Shown here piece after piece: positions 33,201 through 46,759 of a DNA stretch of 64,000 nucleotides. A model generated the notes under the pieces. It was not told where the DNA came from, did not search any database, and saw nothing but the letters and a program-made list of their open reading frames with translations. The stretch comes from Lineus longissimus (taxonomy: Eukaryota; Nemertea; Pilidiophora; Heteronemertea; Lineidae): NCBI RefSeq assembly GCF_910592395.1, contig NC_088321.1, positions 11,286,001-11,350,000 of the forward strand. The letters are read 5' to 3'. A program made the position numbers and the translations under genes. Each line of letters starts with the position of its first letter. The first letter of the stretch is position 1.

Positions 33201-36200
33201 AGAGCTTATAATCTTCTTTCTCTTGTCACTCTCCTACACAAAGATCTCTCTTTGATAAATCAACATTTATAAACATATATCACCAGTTAAAACGCTTTTC
33301 CTCAGGTGTTGTCACATTTTATCAACAGAATGATGTCCATTAGCATCATATGTAAGAACAATCGCACTGCTGCCTTCTTCTGTTGCTAATGATGTGTCCA
33401 ATCAAGTTGTAATGAGTCATTATCACTGCTTAACTAACACACCTAATTTGGGGACAGACAAGACCAGATGTTATTATCACTGTCTTTGTGAGACATCTTA
33501 CACTCCTGATTGCCACATCCATTATATTACAGTAACACAATGGCCGTATTATCGAGAACAGATCAGAATGTATCATTGCTGAAATGTCATTTCCTATTCT
33601 GCTGGACATTATTACATAATAAAATAATTGCAATGTTTGCATAAACTAGCTCTTCGATATTACTAATTAGATAATTACGGTAATATGGACCGATAACGTA
33701 ATCAACTAATTAACTATCGATATAACGTTAGAATCTATCGAAAAAATACATAGAGAAGTGCAAGACTATAGCAATGATCACACGGCGAATGCCTAAAAAT
33801 CCACGATATAATTTGATCTAATTATGATCGAAAGTCCTTATAACGTTATCATAAGATTCTTAGTTTGAATATTATTTTTTTATGACATAGTTTCTATTTC
33901 TATTTCAATTTATTCTGTACTGGTACCATATGGTTATTACAGAGGTGAATAAGCAAGATAAACAATGTACCGTGTGAAATGTATGCAAATAAACATAGAT
34001 AAAAGTACAGAGATGAAAGGAGATACAGGTTTTGAACATACCGTACTAACCTCTAAGATTATATGCACTGTATGCACGCATAGATGCATAGTAATATTCA
34101 CAAGTTAGACGAAAATAATGAGGACATGAAATTATTGATTGAATCACATCATGTGCATCTGAGATTTCTTGTAAGTAGTGTCTTTACACGTCGCGATTTT
34201 CGTCCAAGGAATACTGGCGAGGCATACCTGATACTTACACAAACTAATGTGCTAGAGCACATTTCACTGCTTGTATTTATTGGGAGCAGCTAGCCTTAAG
34301 GTTTTAGCTCCCTTTATAATTCACGCATAGCCTTGCCGTTTCGTTTTGCACTTTTGTGGCGGAGGCCTACATGTCTAAATGAGCTAATGAATTACACACA
34401 GACTGGTCTGACATTGATTCCAACATCTCACAATGGCTAGTGTTGATGCGAATAACTCAGTTCGAGAGAGAATGAAGTACATTTTGTATTTCTATTGGAA
34501 ATCTTAGAGGCTTTTTGAGATTTTCCTTTTTATTTCAGTGTTCATTGTAACCGTGTATGAGCCTTGGTAGACTACAGTAAACGAGGACAGAAATCTAGAG
34601 CATAATTATTTTTCGTATGGTGATAAGTACTAGCATGTCGTGCATTGCATCGTTGGGGATTCCCCTTCCCCAGTTTCGACATCGTGATGGGACTTTTTGC
34701 ATTGGTGAGTTTTTTAGACCGTGTTTTACCCCTTTTATCTCTCCTCAGCCATAACCAGCCTCACTAGCTGCGACCCTCGAAGCCAACGGGCTTCTTTGTA
34801 GTATATCCAAGCGCCTCTGCCCTACGGTGATTGCGAGTGGACTATATGTGCAAAGTTGACATTGGGTTCATAACGCCAAATTAGGCAGATTATTACGCTG
34901 TTTTGAAAGACGTCTGGCGAGGCAATACCAATGGCAACGCTTTTGCATCAGATTGCCAGCCCGATAAATAGTCGCGCTACCTAAAACATCAAAGAGACCA
35001 TCGATTAACATCATTATGTACGATGATTATGATAACACAGGCAAGTCACTACGAATGACGCGTTGTCGTCGGGGGAGCTTTTTAGCTTTTTGCCTCGACG
35101 CTCACCGCTTCGACTACCACCGAGTCTGTTACTGTAGTATCCTGACCACACTCGCGCTTATCCCCTGTTTTCTACAATATGCTTGTGCAAAAGGCCTGCA
35201 TCTCCATGAGACTGTTGATTCAAAATATGATTTTCATCTGTAGGATAAGCAATATACATGTATTGCACTTTTTTATAAGTTGAATTGCTGTACGTATTGG
35301 ATATTTCGCCACGTGTCGACACAGTCAGATCTAGCTATCTCAATGAAACTCCTCAACTGAGCTACGCCGTGGCTTATAGTCGATTTGTAGCTTCAGACCC
35401 CGGAAATCTTCAACGGGAATCGGCGACAAGTCGCTGTTCGGAAATCCTTTCTTGACTGGCTACCGCAGCTACGCAGCTACAAACCAGAACAAATGACGCC
35501 GCCAATCTACGGAATCTGAAAAAGATTGGCTCAGGCGATGTTCAAGTGTCAATACTACCACTAACAGCTGGCGTTTATCGCATTACAAACTCGATAATAG
35601 GTCAACTCTGGACACAGATGACCACATTATTGATTCTGGACCAATGAAACGATTTTTAGGACCGTCACAAAATTCGTACGTAAGTGAATAGGTATTGATG
35701 ATATGTCAATATCGGCCGATTTATGGCCCCAACTTGTCCAATCATCGACATATTGATGTTGATCAATATTGCGAGATCACAAACGATTACCCTTCCGAAT
35801 TTACAAAACTTCATCACCGTATGGAAACGGAGAAAGCTAAGCTTGCACGAAACTGGGATAGTCTGTGCCGAGACGACCATAGTTGGTGTTTATTGGATTA
35901 CAGACCCGATAACTGGTCACCGACATGGTTGAGCTATCCCAGGACATCAGCCTATACCACAAATCGATCCATATGATTATATGACTCACCAATAATTGAT
36001 TATTAAGGGAATCACAGAATTCGTTGATAACTGAACTGGTGAATAGGTCAATAACAGCTGTTGATTCGTGGACCCCCGAAATATGTGCTCTTATCGACAA
36101 ACTGATGATTACTGACGAATATTTTGAGAACCACTGTGATGCCGATATTCATACCATTTGCGCAATGGTCGTACACTGCTGATGTGTGCCATTTGACAGA

Positions 36201-36887
36201 TGCAAATTGCCAAGAAACGAATGAGTCAAACACCATGTGACACGCTTGTAAGCTCGTTTTATCTGTCGCCATAAACCTTATTATGGGTCTGAAATTGACA
36301 ATTTATCGTCATAGTATGATCTAGTACCACTTTCCCCTATTGAGATTTATGGCAAAAACACATTAAATCTAATGTGTAATGCCTTTTGACTACTTGATTA
36401 ACTATGTTCAGTTGCTGCAAATCGATGAACAAATACTTAGTCATTCTGAACACATCTTAAAATCTTTTTTCCTTTGTCGTTCGCATTTAACACGCCCTCT
36501 ATTTTAAAAGATGGCACTGAGCCCTTAATATTATCAGCATAATCTTCCCATAATCCAGCACGTATCAATGCATCGACCACCACGCATCGACGAGTATGCA
36601 CCAACCTGTGCAAATTAAACACTGTATTGTTCCATCGCTAATTGGCCTGGTCTTCTAATCTTTCCAGGCGACGTCCACATTAATGAGAGCTGATGTTCAT
36701 GCAGGTAATGTATATCATCCTATCTCCAGAAATGTCAGGTCGGGAAGAAAAATTACATACATTTGAAGGAGAATATTATATCAAAAGTGCTATATATTGT
36801 ATAACTGTACTGTCTCGACCGGCTTTATGTTGATTTCGCTACCAAATTAAGAAACTTGTCTCTAATACCATGCACATTGAGTCAAAC
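33201..36887. other. No gene recognised; weak internal repetition
   Basis: Between 35580 and 36130, pieces such as AATAGGTxAT, ATCACAGAATTCGT / GTCACAAAATTCGT and TTGATTCTGGACC / TTGATTCGTGGACC recur, suggesting an old duplication of about 420 bp. A 61-codon frame at 36437-36622 (minus) is unassigned. Confidence 0.4.
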
Positions 36888-37057
36888 CCGGTGTGGCGGG
36901 GATAGTAGTCCTAGGGCTGATAGTCCGTGTAACAATAGCCCGCATTGCTAAATGTTTTGGTTAGGGTTAGCGGTACAATAGATCATGCTGCTTAATTGGT
37001 CAAATACAATGCTACCGGACTATGACTCCAGGGGGACTATATCCGCTGTCACACCGG
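36888..37057 (-). mobile_element. MITE family 1, copy B (170 bp)
   Basis: This is the inverted copy of 5846-6015 and has the same length. It begins CCGGTGTGGCGGGG and ends GCTGTCACACCGG on the plus strand. The internal GGTTAGGGTTAGCGG is preserved. It lies about 280 bp upstream of an L2-like LINE tail. Near identity with copy A over its whole length points to recent spread. Confidence 0.8.
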
Positions 37058-37333
37058 GCCAATTTGCGTAGTAGCCTAAAAGTGTTAAGCACGAGGCAAT
37101 GGGATGCATACCATTAGATTATGTATCATATTCATGACATTTTTGCATTGGAAGAAAGGTTCTTCCATTGAATATCAGCCAAGGGCGATTTTAACATTCT
37201 TGCTGTCTTTACCATTCACGTCTGTACCGCGCCCATCCTGATTTACGCCAGTTTGGATAGAAACCTGTCCTTGTGTATGATGTCCACAACAGTTTGAACG
37301 TCGTCATCCACATCCATTATGTTATTGTATTTG

Positions 37334-37722
37334 TTCTTATGCCGTATGCCATATAAAATCCTCATGCACGTTTTCAAATGTGTGCATGGAATAGCGCCTG
37401 GCTACTTCTCAAGCCTGGTCAATATCTATAGGCCAGGAAGAGACCTTCGGTCGGCTGATGACAATAGACCAGTACTTCCAAGGGCCCGGAGCAAATATAG
37501 GGAGCGCTGCTTCTCATTCTCCGCAGCTGTTTTGTGGAATGGGATCCCTTTTGAGGTCCGGCAGGCAAAGAGCCTTGCATCATTTCAAACGATGCTCAAG
37601 ACCCATCTTTTTTTTCGATTGTAATTTTGTTATAAATATTGTAAAAGCGCCTTTGAATGGATTTAATCTGAAAAGGGCGCTTAGATTTAAATATGGTATA
37701 TACATACATACATACATAGCCA
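37334..37722 (+). mobile_element. 5'-truncated L2/CR1-like LINE, 3' end with CATA-repeat tail
   Basis: The frame to 37624 reads the LINE C-terminus: PYKILMHVFKCVHGIAPGY, then RDLRSADD, then FSAAVLWNGIPFEVRQ and a SFQTMLKTHLF close. After the stop come AAAGCGCCTTTGAATGG...AAGGGCGCTT and a (CATA)n tail at about 37702-37720. This copy keeps slightly more of the protein than the 11466-11783 copy and belongs to a related but distinct subfamily. The upstream residues no longer fit the family, marking the truncation near 37334. Confidence 0.8.
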
Positions 37723-39969
37723 CGTCTTTCATTTATCTTTAATACAATGATCAGCTGTTCAGCAGTAACTCGAGGCACATAACTAACTGAGCCACAAACG
37801 TTTGCTTGATGATCGACCCCGTTGGTCTTATCAGTCTGCCGATCATAACAACAAATCAAACAACAACTTATTTATGTTTATTGCTCAGATATAATAATCA
37901 GATTATTGACAAATCACGACATGGGCACGATCCATATACGACCGAGTCCGTCCGTTTTGACGAATATCCGCATTGGCGGAGTAAAATGACCATCAAACAT
38001 TGCTCTTGCAAGAACAATGCACGTTTGAAATGCATGTATACTTATTTCCCGAAACTTGCTCATCCTCTATTTGAGGAATGACACGCATTCACCATTTATA
38101 GGCAATGATCGCATACTTATGTATAGATAAAAATGCAGCGAATACTTGGCGTTGATATCTAGTATAGATCAAATAAGAAAGATATAGATCAAAATTGATG
38201 ATTGACAGGTCTATCTGACACGTACCAATCAAATAATCGACAAGGGAGTTTTACTGACGCGAAATAGTGCATTAACTGGACTTATTTTGCTGTCAATAAT
38301 ATTTTGATTTGGATCAGATATTGCTATCACCCTCTAGTATTGATTGTGCTTTCATATTGATAATGCCTAGAAACCATCGATTCGTGCTTTCCCAAAGCCG
38401 ACTGATGCAGATGATAAAACTACATGTACCTGCCAAGTAATTGACATGATTCAACCCAGATTTCATACGATTCGCGTTGTGACTCGTCACGGTTTGCCAG
38501 TGTCACATATCACTTGGCATGAGCATGATATATTTAGCTGACCTCGATTTTAAAGCGTGACACGTGTTGACAAGAGTGTGTAGTATATAATTTTGCACGC
38601 TTTTTAGAAAAGAATTGTTACTTTCTGAAAGTGAGACGCTACACTAGATACACTAACTCTATGTAAACCAAACGTACTATTTTCATCAGGGTTGACTCTT
38701 TCCTCGTCCAGAGCGCTACTATAATTAGTACGAGTTCCAAACCACAGTACGAGTTCTAAACAACATTACAGTACTTATAGTGAAGTAGTTCAAATTGAGA
38801 TGGGAACAAATATTGTTTAAGACAACTACTAAATAAGTTTTGACCTGTTGGTCGATCAATATGTTGCTACTTACAAAGTCGATATCGAGGAACTTTCACA
38901 AAATCAAACAAGCTATTTAACAACTAATGACTTTTCCAATCTGATTTTGATTTTCGAGTTGCCTGAACTCATCAAGAGATGCTAAAGGTAGTCTAGACAA
39001 GGGACCAGGCCGGTCAGATTTCCATAAGTTACACACGACTGCTAATATGACGTGTCTTTGTAATCCCACAATATATAGAAACAATTCATGCTTGTATAAG
39101 ATATATAGTTATCACTGAATCAAAGACGACCTTGTTCCCCTAACTGTGCATATAAGACAACCGAAGACCACCAAACATGCCACATGAACCCATTAGCTCC
39201 GGCCTGCAGTCCTACTTTAACTACCGTATCTAAGTGTTGCTTGCATTGTATCCTACTGCGACTGATACAAACGACATGAACGTTAATCTGGCAAACGATT
39301 GACAATGCTGTTTGTCAATTGCTTTCGTCTAGACGTCTAACACCTTTTAACACTAAACTGGACAAGGCAGGCGACACTGATAGAGCGAAGAGAGTGAAGG
39401 AAAGTCGTTTCCCGGTCAGGAGATGATCCATGCTAATAAAAGTGTCAGTTAACTACACATTGATCACTAGTGGGAAAGGGCGTTTAAGGCTGACATTGAC
39501 AGGCATGCTGCCGACGCGAGTGCGGACCACGGAAATTGAGCTGACTCGTGCTAACTGCGACAGTCAAAACCCAATGAGGCTGACGAGTCGATTCGTTGGA
39601 AAGCTTTCGGAAGGAACCTTTTCGCATCAGTTATCGTTGTTGTCTTTTTAAACATTATACATGTTCTTTGAATTTCTAGAAAATAAACCTATGTCTGACT
39701 GTATTCCAGTGACGCTCCCAATAAAAACTGCAAGGAAACACGATGCTTAATGGATATTCTTGTCAATGAGGGTGAAGGTGTATTTGACCATCCTACATGC
39801 CTAATGGCATTTTCATTATTATCAAAAGTTAGCATCGATATTACAAAATCACGGTATCATCTCTGCTGGTGTTGAAGATATAAAGGAAACTGGTCAGAGG
39901 AATCATTGATTCACCAACAGGTTAGTTGCTAGAGCTATGCCCATGATTTACTAAACGCATTTAAAGATT
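37723..39969. other. No gene recognised
   Basis: AT-rich sequence after the LINE tail. No repeat pair, exon or RNA that I can support. Confidence 0.45.
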
Positions 39970-40420
39970 TATCCGCGTATTTTCTTGGACCTGCTGCGAA
40001 CCGCTAATTGCATATCTAACTTTCATAAAGGCCGCTGATTAGAGATTTACCAATTACATCAATTGTCGGATGAACCCTTGTCCGTTATAAGCTTACCTCA
40101 TGGCTTCCCTAATCAACATCGATTCTCGAGACCCCACCTTTCACATCCACGTATCTTTCGGGGAGGGGGGGGGGGGGGGGGAGGAGGATGCAGTATACAA
40201 CATTATTTCTTATAAACCCTGTACGATTCGGCTGCCCGAGTTCTTCTGCTAATGGAAAAATCAAAGTAAAAGGTAACGAAATCGTTTTCGCTGATCAGAT
40301 ATTTACTGACCATATATACATCTATTGTCGGAAGAAACCAAGTCCGTAATAAGCTCCCTAATGGCTGCTATTCTACGCGGCATCGATTCTCGATACTTCA
40401 GCGGTTCACATTCTTGGATC
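39970..40420 (+). repeat. Very diverged local duplication
   Basis: CTGATTAGAGATTTACCAAT...AATTGTCGGATGAA...CATCGATTCTCGAG (about 40030-40130) is paralleled by CTGATCAGATATTTACTGAC...TATTGTCGGAAGAA...CATCGATTCTCGATA (about 40290-40396). The two are separated by a poly-G run at 40165-40181. Confidence 0.45.
40165..40181. repeat. Poly-G tract (17 bases)
   Basis: A G run within the diverged duplications of 39.9-40.4 kb, flanked by GGGGA and GAGGAGG. Confidence 0.9.
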
Positions 40421-41419
40421 TGAGTCCGAGCCTAAGCTAGTTATATGCTAGTTAGCCTGGCTGCTACTAGAGTGATGAGCATGCTACTGATATCAATTTT
40501 GTGCTGCCATATCAGTCGATTCGCTGAAATTAGTAAAACAATTTTTTTTTCTTGCAAAGCCAAAATACATTTTTGTAGTCACCAAATTGAAAACTGTGAT
40601 CGTTTCTCAGAACTATTCGTGAATAGCAGGCATAAATAGGCGCACAGAGCTGGCAGTTTACATTATTATCGAAAGTCAACGAACTAAATACTCGCTATTT
40701 TACGTCATGTGTACACCACCAGAATCTCCCTGATCGTATAACAGAACCAACTCGACGCCTAATGAAGGTAAATGATCAATATCGCCACTGCATTATCACC
40801 ACACACCGCGCAAAGACTTTACCAATCGCGGCAGCTGAGAATCAACACGTTTTATTACCACTTGAGCGAGTTTTATGGTGAGTCTCCTGGTCGATCTTTG
40901 GATGTGAAAGAGGGGAAAGCTTCCGCGCTACGACAATAAGGTGTAGGGCGTCACAATTAGTGGCCCAACATCAGTGAATACACCCGAACCATGCCAACAT
41001 CACGAACGAATTTAATTCCCTGGGAATAATTTACTTTTATGATCGCTCCATGTTTGTCATAAGGCGCCATTCTTCCGCAAACGTAATGAAATTGCGATCA
41101 ATATTCAGGACATTGAGTCAAAACATGCCAACATCACGCCAATGGCGATTGTAACGTCGGCCATAAGTGGTCTTACATGGAATTCAATCCATCATCCGAA
41201 CATCAATGGTACTTGCCAATACCTATAAAACGGCTCCATCCAAAACACTAAGTTTATTTTTGCTTTCTACGGTCTTTCATTCAGCCCAAATTGTTCGGGC
41301 CTATTTCCAGACTAAGTTAAGCGTTTGCTTACCAGGGAAGCCTTATATGGGTATGTGTGACTTTGTCTATGGAAGCGATAATAATGACCGTATGAGCTAA
41401 TGTCGATGACCGAGAGAGA

Positions 41420-42215
41420 TACAAGCTGTGCCAACATCACAAGACTGATTCGATAACCACGAAAGATGCATCACGTAAATGTACTCCAGTAATAAATTAA
41501 AAAAACTTACTTCCGAATACCTTGATGTCACTGCATATTTCGAGTGCATGACAGTGTATAACAATAGTTTGCGGTGCGACACAACCCAGGTCAACATTAC
41601 ATCTGAAGTGCGCACCGTAGGACTTTCGAATCAGAATATACATTACACCTATCAACAGGAAATTCTGACTATAATGTTTGGTACATTTCCACTAGGGAGG
41701 ATATAGACAAGCGATTTCGTCTTCTGTGGTAATGAAAATCACTCTCTGAAATATCATGAACTTCCACTCAAAACACCTCATAATTAAAAACCAACCATGC
41801 CAGCATCACATCCGACACATATAACTACGGAATGACATGCATTAATGCACTCCGCAGTAATGGGTAACGATTTCTGACTTCCGAATACCTGTCACTGCAT
41901 ATGATGCAAGGTAATACGTGACGAATGTGTCAACAAATGTCCGCCGTAAGACATAACTCGGATTTGTGAATTAGAATGTACTCACCTGACACAGTAAACC
42001 ACAAAATGTACGCTCCTACACTGTCCTATGAATTTATATGCTTGCGATTCGCACAGATTCCGACAAAAAATAGTTTTTACGTTTTTTTTCGCGCTTTTTT
42101 CGTGAATCGATATTGTCTGGTCGACGGTATTCATTTCAAAACTTGGTACATTTACCCTGGGGAGAATAAAAACATGCGACTACGTCATCTTCGTTTATCA
42201 GGTTTAACTGTTTTG
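41420..42215 (+). repeat. Diverged tandem duplication of about 370 bp
   Basis: The first copy (about 41420-41760) and second copy (about 41795-42215) share GCCAACATCACA / GCCAGCATCACA, ACTTCCGAATACCT...TGTCACTGCATAT, GTGxATTAGAATGTA-like, TTGGTACATTTxC and GCGAxTxCGTCxTC in order. The second carries an extra stretch near 42000-42130 with a TTTTTTTCGCGC motif, probably an insertion. Confidence 0.5.
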
Positions 42216-43260
42216 ACACCAGACCTGGCATGATCGTAGTAGTGGTCAAATACGTTGCCATAATTCAATAATTACAGAAGGACATGGTTTGTTATCGTGC
42301 TGTCGTATCGTCACCTTGCATTTCAACATTGATGCTTCAGGTCCGCCCGAGGTCAAAACAGACCTGACGCGAGTTGACCGCCATTTTTTTCAATGTTGTA
42401 CTATAAATGCATAACTCCGATGTCGGTTCGAATTATCAAACAAAGCAAGTTTATCAAAACAAATATATGTGGACAACCATTACTTCAGATTGATGTTAAT
42501 ATTAAGATAATTACATATCAAACTGAAGTGAGGTGTTGGGTTGTCACGCATATACACGACCCACTACAGGAAATTGATACCCAGTTTCTTGATCATGACA
42601 TCACCAACATCCTTGTGTTTTTAAGAAAAACTGTGGAAGTGGAAGGAAATCGGCTCTGCAGCCTTCTTGGTAACTGACATTCTAATCCATCAAACAATGC
42701 CAATCGTATCACAATAACGCGACTAAGCCGCAGGGCCGCATGTTACTGGCAAACCTTGCTATATGTAGCTATGTCTGCAATATGACTTTTTCAATTTGAG
42801 ATAAGTTTTCCTAAGGCAAAGGCCCAGGCAGAGCGTTTTATGTACTGATATTTCATCACAATACAGAACATATTTTACCTCACAGCATCCATCACTCTAC
42901 TCATGTTTATACTTTCAAATTTGTACTCATGAAGGCGTAGAGGAGATGCATGCAGTAAGACATACACAACATTCATAACTAGTCGCCTGATTGCATATTG
43001 TATTGGGCTAGTGTTTTCAGCCTGGTTCAGTAACGGCGGCATTATCATCAGACAAGGGGGTCGAGATTTATAGACTCATTGGTGGCGGCGCCTCGTTTTT
43101 CACGGACATTTCTCTCCTGGAACGGCAAAGTTATCCCTTAAAAGGACTCTATAGACATCAGCTAGGGAGGCTACCCAAAGTTACCCAAATAAAGGTCTCT
43201 CCCATTTCTCAGTTCGTAAAATCACGCTGGTACAAGATATTTATTTTTGGAAGTGACTAC

Positions 43261-43520
43261 TTGGCAATCCCGGCTTACCAAACAGCGACTTTTTCTTGTC
43301 CTGAATGGAGAGCCGAACTCATTAATATTAAAGTAGTCTCCAGCTCTCCAAACAGGGTAGATTTTTTACCTGTTTGGCAAGCCCGGCTGGCCGAACAGGG
43401 TGGATTTTTAGTGCTGTTTGGCAAGCGGCTCTCCAAACAGGACAAAAAAAGATGCCTGTTCGGCGATCATGAGCGGCTTGCCAAATAGACCCGGCCTTTA
43501 TTTTTTTGGTGAACCAAACA
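43261..43520. repeat. Cluster of CCAAACAGG / CCTGTTTGG motifs
   Basis: The pieces CTCTCCAAACAGG, CTGTTTGGCAAGC, GGCCGAACAGGGTGG and GGCTTGCCAAATAG recur in both orientations over 260 bases. Pairing of opposite copies would give several short hairpins. It looks like a degenerate satellite or foldback and has no recognisable gene. Confidence 0.5.
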
Positions 43521-46500
43521 GGACCCTGTGCCCTGCACCTTACATATTAGTAACCAAAATATGACCAATTCAACCCCCTTGCTCCTGCCTATAGTCCCTC
43601 TTAAAGAAAATACAATGTAGTACTAATAGGTCAATCGAAAATGGAATGAACAAGTCACTTAATGTTGTATGAAAGTGTCCTAGACGTATCCCGAGCAGCG
43701 ACAGTAGAGGCAAATGGGAGAAGGACAAGACCCCTTCCAAATGCCAGTACACTTCTTCGTTAGCAACCGCTCTGTTTCCACTGCGCAATCGGTGTTAAGA
43801 AACCGGAATGACAGCATATTATGCAGTAGATACCTGACTGTGCCACACAATACATATCATTGTGAACTCGCATAGAAGGATGAACTACATCCGATAAATC
43901 TGGTTTGTGGACCGGCTTCTGGTATCATAGAGTTTTTCCTCCCCCTCCTTCCCAGGTTAGCTCTAGTAAAACGCATAGCTCTCTTTACTATCAGGAAGAA
44001 ATGTCTATAACTTTCCCTACCGTTCCCGCAGTTCGTGTCATCTGTATTTTCTTGCTTACTCGTGGGAAAATACATATACATAGCTGTGGTGAAGGTATTA
44101 TGCGTACTAATTCGCTGAAACGTAGCAATTATTGTATTGGTAGATCAGCGTTACTGAATTTTATATTCAGAACGTATGTACACAGCTGGAAATCTTCATT
44201 GTTTTTCAAATAAAGAACGAACGGCGAGGGCGCTGTAATCTGACTGTGCAGAACTTTTCAAACGATTCTTTGTCGAAGCGTTACACATTATTTCATTGTC
44301 GCCATCAAGCGTCTTCGACGAAGAACGAAGTATGTAGATGCATGTATGTAATACATCGACGACGGTTTCATGGTTTTCGAAGAGCTTTCGGATTCTCCGT
44401 GCTACTTATTGTGAAAGTCGATTTACGAGCGTCGGATGTGAATATGCGTAAGTTCGCGCAGAACTTCATAACACCACATTCATTTTCGGTGACTCGTACG
44501 AGTAGCGAAAGCTGCATAATTGACGTACATTTCTTACTAAACACAAACAGAATGCCCTCTGTCAGAAAACAAACACTACTCTATAGTATGTCTGTATTAT
44601 TTATGAAAAGCGTAATATTCTAGACAGATTACCGTCAGCTGCAGACCAGCTGATGATGATAAGCAACCTAGCTCGACCGGGGCAATATTTCTGACTTGGG
44701 TTCTCCTCGTCTTAACACGAGCATCGGGAGACAGTCATAGTTAATTCTGGTAGGGAAGTGTCCACTCTAGTCTCGCAAAATATATATCATAGCGTCGGTG
44801 TTTTTCTTCTAAATCATCTCAAATCAAACAATGATTACTGTGATTTTAAATGCTTTTTGACTGCCACCATGTTTTGCAGCGACCCAAGCGGTTTTGGTTG
44901 CTCAGCCATAACCGTTGAATTGAAAATCACACTGTAAATTACGCTCCAATGTAAATCAAAGTGTTTCAGAATTAATAATCCCTCACCGTACATAGCCGCA
45001 ACGCTGAATCCAATTATAATTGCAATTCAACCACGCGTGGCGAACCCCCAAGTATCCACCTCCCGCTGATTCCCAGCTTTAAAAAATACCAATTTCGCAG
45101 AGAATTTAATAAAAATCCCTCGTAGACAGTTGTTTCTTTTTATTTGTATTCTATTTCGTATATCAGGAAGAGAATAATAATGTTTCTATTTGTTTATGGC
45201 GTAATGGAAGTTTATGGAATGTGACGTGGGGGGCATTTTGATTAATATCATCATGTGTCTAGCTCTAAGATACAGATTGAAGGATACCACGCACTTAATG
45301 TGTCAGTCCACGAATAAATCATGGAAGAGGGGTGGTGGTTGTGGTTGCGTTGTGTGTGCGTGTGTACGCACGGTCAATTTGTTGGACTCCAGCACTTTTT
45401 GACGTCACATTATCAGGTACATCTTGCGTTCAAATGAATGTCTAAGAAGACACTGTCACCGTTGTTTTTAATGACAAGTACTGGTGGCGTTTGTATACCC
45501 CCCCCCCCTCCCGAAAATAAGGTGTTTCTGTTGCACTAAATAACGCCGACACCGGCTACAGATCTGCAGAGAGCCAATCTCAACCTGAACAGGGAGAAGT
45601 CCTTTCAAACTGCCTGTCTACAGATTCATGGAAGCTGGCTGGATGCGCAGTCAAAGGTAGTATGGTGGGTTGAAAACTGGTGAGAGTGCAGTGTCCAAAC
45701 TACTGATCAGAACTGGGTTGTCGGAGTGCGTTGCATAGAGCGGTCTCCACAATAAACACTAGTTTCTTGAATCATAATCTACCACATCTGATCGATGGCT
45801 ACAATGTTTCATTTTCACCCGCGTATTAGCCCCGTGAGAGAGCCTTGGTGAGCCAACCACGACTGACATCATTGTTAGGCAACCATAACCACGATAGGCC
45901 AGTGCAAAATATGGAAACGGTAAAAAAGCAGTCAAATTCACATTTCAGTATTCAGTATTAGAATAGTAATTGATACCTCACTGTCGGTAATTGTTGTCGT
46001 ACCAAACTTCCTTCGAGGGGAGCTGTCATTCTGCCCGGAACCTCGACTGCCCTGGTTTTGGCCTACACATAGTGTTAAGTGCACCTTCGAGTTGTTTGGT
46101 GAGACAGCCAGTACCACCAGTTCGTTATTCATCTCTTAAGCATTGGAATATTCAGTAAGATCACTTTCTATACAGTTGCTCCCCGCCCTCAATCTAAGAT
46201 ACGTCTACAGACAAAACAATGCCGAGCGGATAGTCTGCAATACGACATAGATAATGTCGTCCATTTTCCAAGCAAATCGAATGATATTACCTCTGCCACA
46301 CATGTGCTCGCAGGAGAGAGGAAAATTCCAAACTCATTGAATCAGTTAGCGGACACAGTTTAATGCTCCAACAAAATCTACAGAAAATACAGAGACAGTG
46401 ATTTGCCAAGAAGAAACGGTTAAACGAGATTTCAGGAGACGATATTGTGATTCAACCTCTGTTATGTTTCCTTAGCCTTCAATTTAAGGGACCCATCTCG

Positions 46501-46759
46501 AACCTGATCTGTCGTCTTCAACATGAGATAAATGATGGTGTAACAGGAAGTCTAGCGCTAATGACTGTGTAGGGTATAGGCACATCGAGGAACATTGCCA
46601 TTGCTCGAGTGCGCTATACACTATGGTTTTGTAGAAAGTGTGTTTGCCCAGTGCAAAGTTTCAGAAATAGTGCTAAGGACTGCATGTGCCCACTTGGCAG
46701 TAAGAATCCGGGGGGGGATGTTTTGACGATGTTTTGAAATTTTGAAACTTGGATTATTA
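43521..46759. other. No gene recognised
   Basis: Apart from the diverged repeat at 45836-45992 and the C run at 45498, nothing stands out. A 125-codon frame at 44246-44623 has no recognisable domain. Confidence 0.45.
45836..45992 (-). repeat. Dispersed repeat related to 54140-54290
   Basis: Inverted relative to 54140-54290. The shared end is GACAGTGAGGTATCAATT (written on the minus strand), followed by CTATTCTAA, then a T-rich stretch and the GGTTATGGTTGC motif. Strongly diverged. Confidence 0.45.

Noticed and set aside
36437-36622. 61-codon minus-strand frame with plausible codon use
   Set aside because: No family, no pyrimidine tract before the possible acceptor, and no partner exons.
44246-44623. 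125-codon open frame on the plus strand
   Set aside because: Long by chance in a locally GC-richer stretch; no domain, signal peptide or splice sites.
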